A DNA stretch of 64,000 nt from NCBI RefSeq assembly GCF_000661955.1, contig NZ_CP007597.1, positions 3,026,755 to 3,090,754 of the forward strand, read 5' to 3'. This DNA is from Stenotrophomonas rhizophila (GTDB lineage Bacteria > Pseudomonadota > Gammaproteobacteria > Xanthomonadales > Xanthomonadaceae). Of this stretch, positions 63,185-64,000 are shown piece by piece (positions within the stretch are counted from its first letter, which is position 1; every line of letters begins with the position of its first letter). The notes beneath the pieces were generated by a model. The model was not told the DNA's origin. It was given only the letters and a program-made list of their open reading frames with translations, and made no database searches. A program made the position numbers and the translations under genes.

Positions 63185-63360
63185 GGTGCGGGTGGGTTGG
63201 CGGGACCGTTGGGCGCCATGGATGGCGCCCACGAGCCTCCAGGGATGGATTCACGGCGTGTCCCGCCAACCCACCCGCACCGACCCAGCCCACAGCACCG
63301 CGGCGCCGCAGTTGACGTTGCAGTTGCAGTTGCAGTTGACCTTGACGTCGCCGTAAAAAA
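63185..63360 (+). repeat. large composite palindromic element, copy H
   Basis: The 22-base arms (63185-63206 and 63260-63281) pair perfectly. The core is GGGCGCCATGGATGGCGCCC and GGATGGATTCACGGCGT as in copy D. Right flank: tandem GTTGCA hexamers (63312-63341) and AAAAAAG. Confidence 0.85.
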
Positions 63361-63393
63361 GCCGCGCGCCAGCGCACAACCATCAACCCACCC

Positions 63394-64000
63394 TCACCCC
63401 TTGGACTGGAACGACACTTCCTCGTACGGCTGCACCACCACCCAGCCCTCGCCGGCAAACCGCATCTGCAGGCTCTCGCCCGACCCGCGCCCCACCAGCG
63501 TGCCCAACGAAATGTCCGCCACGATCTCCGGCACCAGCGACCCCGACCAGGCCACCGTCGCGTTCGGATCGGTGAACACCGGACCCGTCTGCGCGTTCAC
63601 CGGCAGCGTCATCGGCTCGTAGTGCGACGTCATCGCCACGATCCCGTGCCCGCTCAACTGAATGTTGAACAGACCGCCCGACAGCATCCCCGCCACCTTC
63701 TTCATCATCGTGATCTTCGACGCGATCCCCGTCTCGAAGGCCAGCACATCATTGCCGTTCACGAAAATCGACTCCCCCGCCAGCCGCAGCAACGTCACCT
63801 GCTTGCCCGCGTCGGCCAGGTACACCCGCCCCTGGCCCTCCACCTTCATCAACTGCAGACCCTCCCCGGTCACCATCTTCTTCAGCAGCGTGCCCAGCCC
63901 CTGCTCCAGCAGCCCCTGCCGGGTGAACTTCACCCCGCCCTTGCGCGCCACCATCGAACCGGCCTTTGCCCAGACCATCCCATCCACCCGGACCTCCAGC
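63394..64000 (-). CDS. AIM24/TIGR00266-family protein, N-terminus cut by window edge
   Basis: At least 201 residues of the AIM24 (mitochondrial biogenesis-like, DUF124) family: repeated beta-strand pattern with GEGLQLMKVEGQGRVYLAD, GESIFVNGNDVLAFE and GEGWVVVQPYE. These form trimeric beta-prism proteins of unknown function in bacteria. The frame is open to the last base of the window, so the true start lies beyond it. Confidence 0.85.
   Translation of the reverse strand, partial: LEVRVDGMVWAKAGSMVARKGGVKFTRQGLLEQGLGTLLKKMVTGEGLQLMKVEGQGRVYLADAGKQVTLLRLAGESIFVNGNDVLAFETGIASKITMMKKVAGMLSGGLFNIQLSGHGIVAMTSHYEPMTLPVNAQTGPVFTDPNATVAWSGSLVPEIVADISLGTLVGRGSGESLQMRFAGEGWVVVQPYEEVSFQSKG

Overview
The window is a chromosomal stretch of a high-GC gammaproteobacterium of the Xanthomonadaceae, most likely a Stenotrophomonas. 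The evidence is dozens of SMAG-type palindromes (a GTAG end on a GCCGACC/GGTCGGC stem), an emrR-emrC-emrA-emrB efflux operon in the order known from S. maltophilia, and housekeeping blocks (pst-phoU, parC, map-glnD-dapD-dapE, rpsB-tsf) arranged as in that family. No phage, transposase or CRISPR array was seen.

Layout. 1-1100: one secreted protein of unknown function. 1127-3971 (minus): a compact, visibly lower-GC operon that I read as a pantocin A-like RiPP pathway. It holds a 32-residue peptide with a central Glu-Glu-Asp, a ThiF/MccB-like adenylating enzyme, a 2-oxoglutarate/Fe(II) oxygenase and an EamA-type exporter. This is the main candidate for a little-described system. 4228-10880: the phosphate (Pho) region with two pstS paralogues, each behind a Pho-box-like site, then pstC, pstA, pstB and phoU. 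11480-13996: a second RiPP-type locus, hvfA-hvfB-hvfC-hvfX (bufferin-like, copper related). 14037-20141: RNase T, a large propeller-type diguanylate cyclase and a two-component system divergent from a MacA-MacB-outer membrane factor efflux operon (20343-24987).

25121-30564: rlmB, a GFA-family protein, rnr and three near-identical tRNA-Leu(CAG) genes, each with its own promoter and terminator, with a GST gene between the first two. 31236-36981: emrB, emrA, emrC and emrR with a palindromic operator, then an AraC regulator. 37040-44305: parC, a bacterioferritin lacking the usual heme methionine, a penicillin acylase family protein and a CPA2 antiporter. 44377-46314: asnB behind what looks like a complete transcription attenuator: an Asn-rich leader peptide, a terminator and a competing antiterminator pairing. 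46407-48328: a Sel1-repeat lipoprotein and a pentapeptide-repeat protein. 48525-54505: dapE, an ArsC-like gene, dapD, glnD and map as one tightly packed operon.

54770-60512: a Csu-type (archaic) chaperone-usher fimbrial operon sitting between map and rpsB, which are usually direct neighbours. 60724-62571: rpsB-tsf. 63394-end: an AIM24-family gene cut by the window edge.

Intergenic spaces carry two repeat classes. One is the short SMAG palindromes, singly, in facing pairs, or in a five-copy array at 47318-47508. The other is a family of eight larger (about 100-185 nt) elements whose outer arms differ between copies but stay complementary within each copy, around a conserved core. Several have a T-tract and hexamer-rich flank. 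They sit just beyond gene terminators and look like a structured RNA or cruciform-forming mobile repeat.
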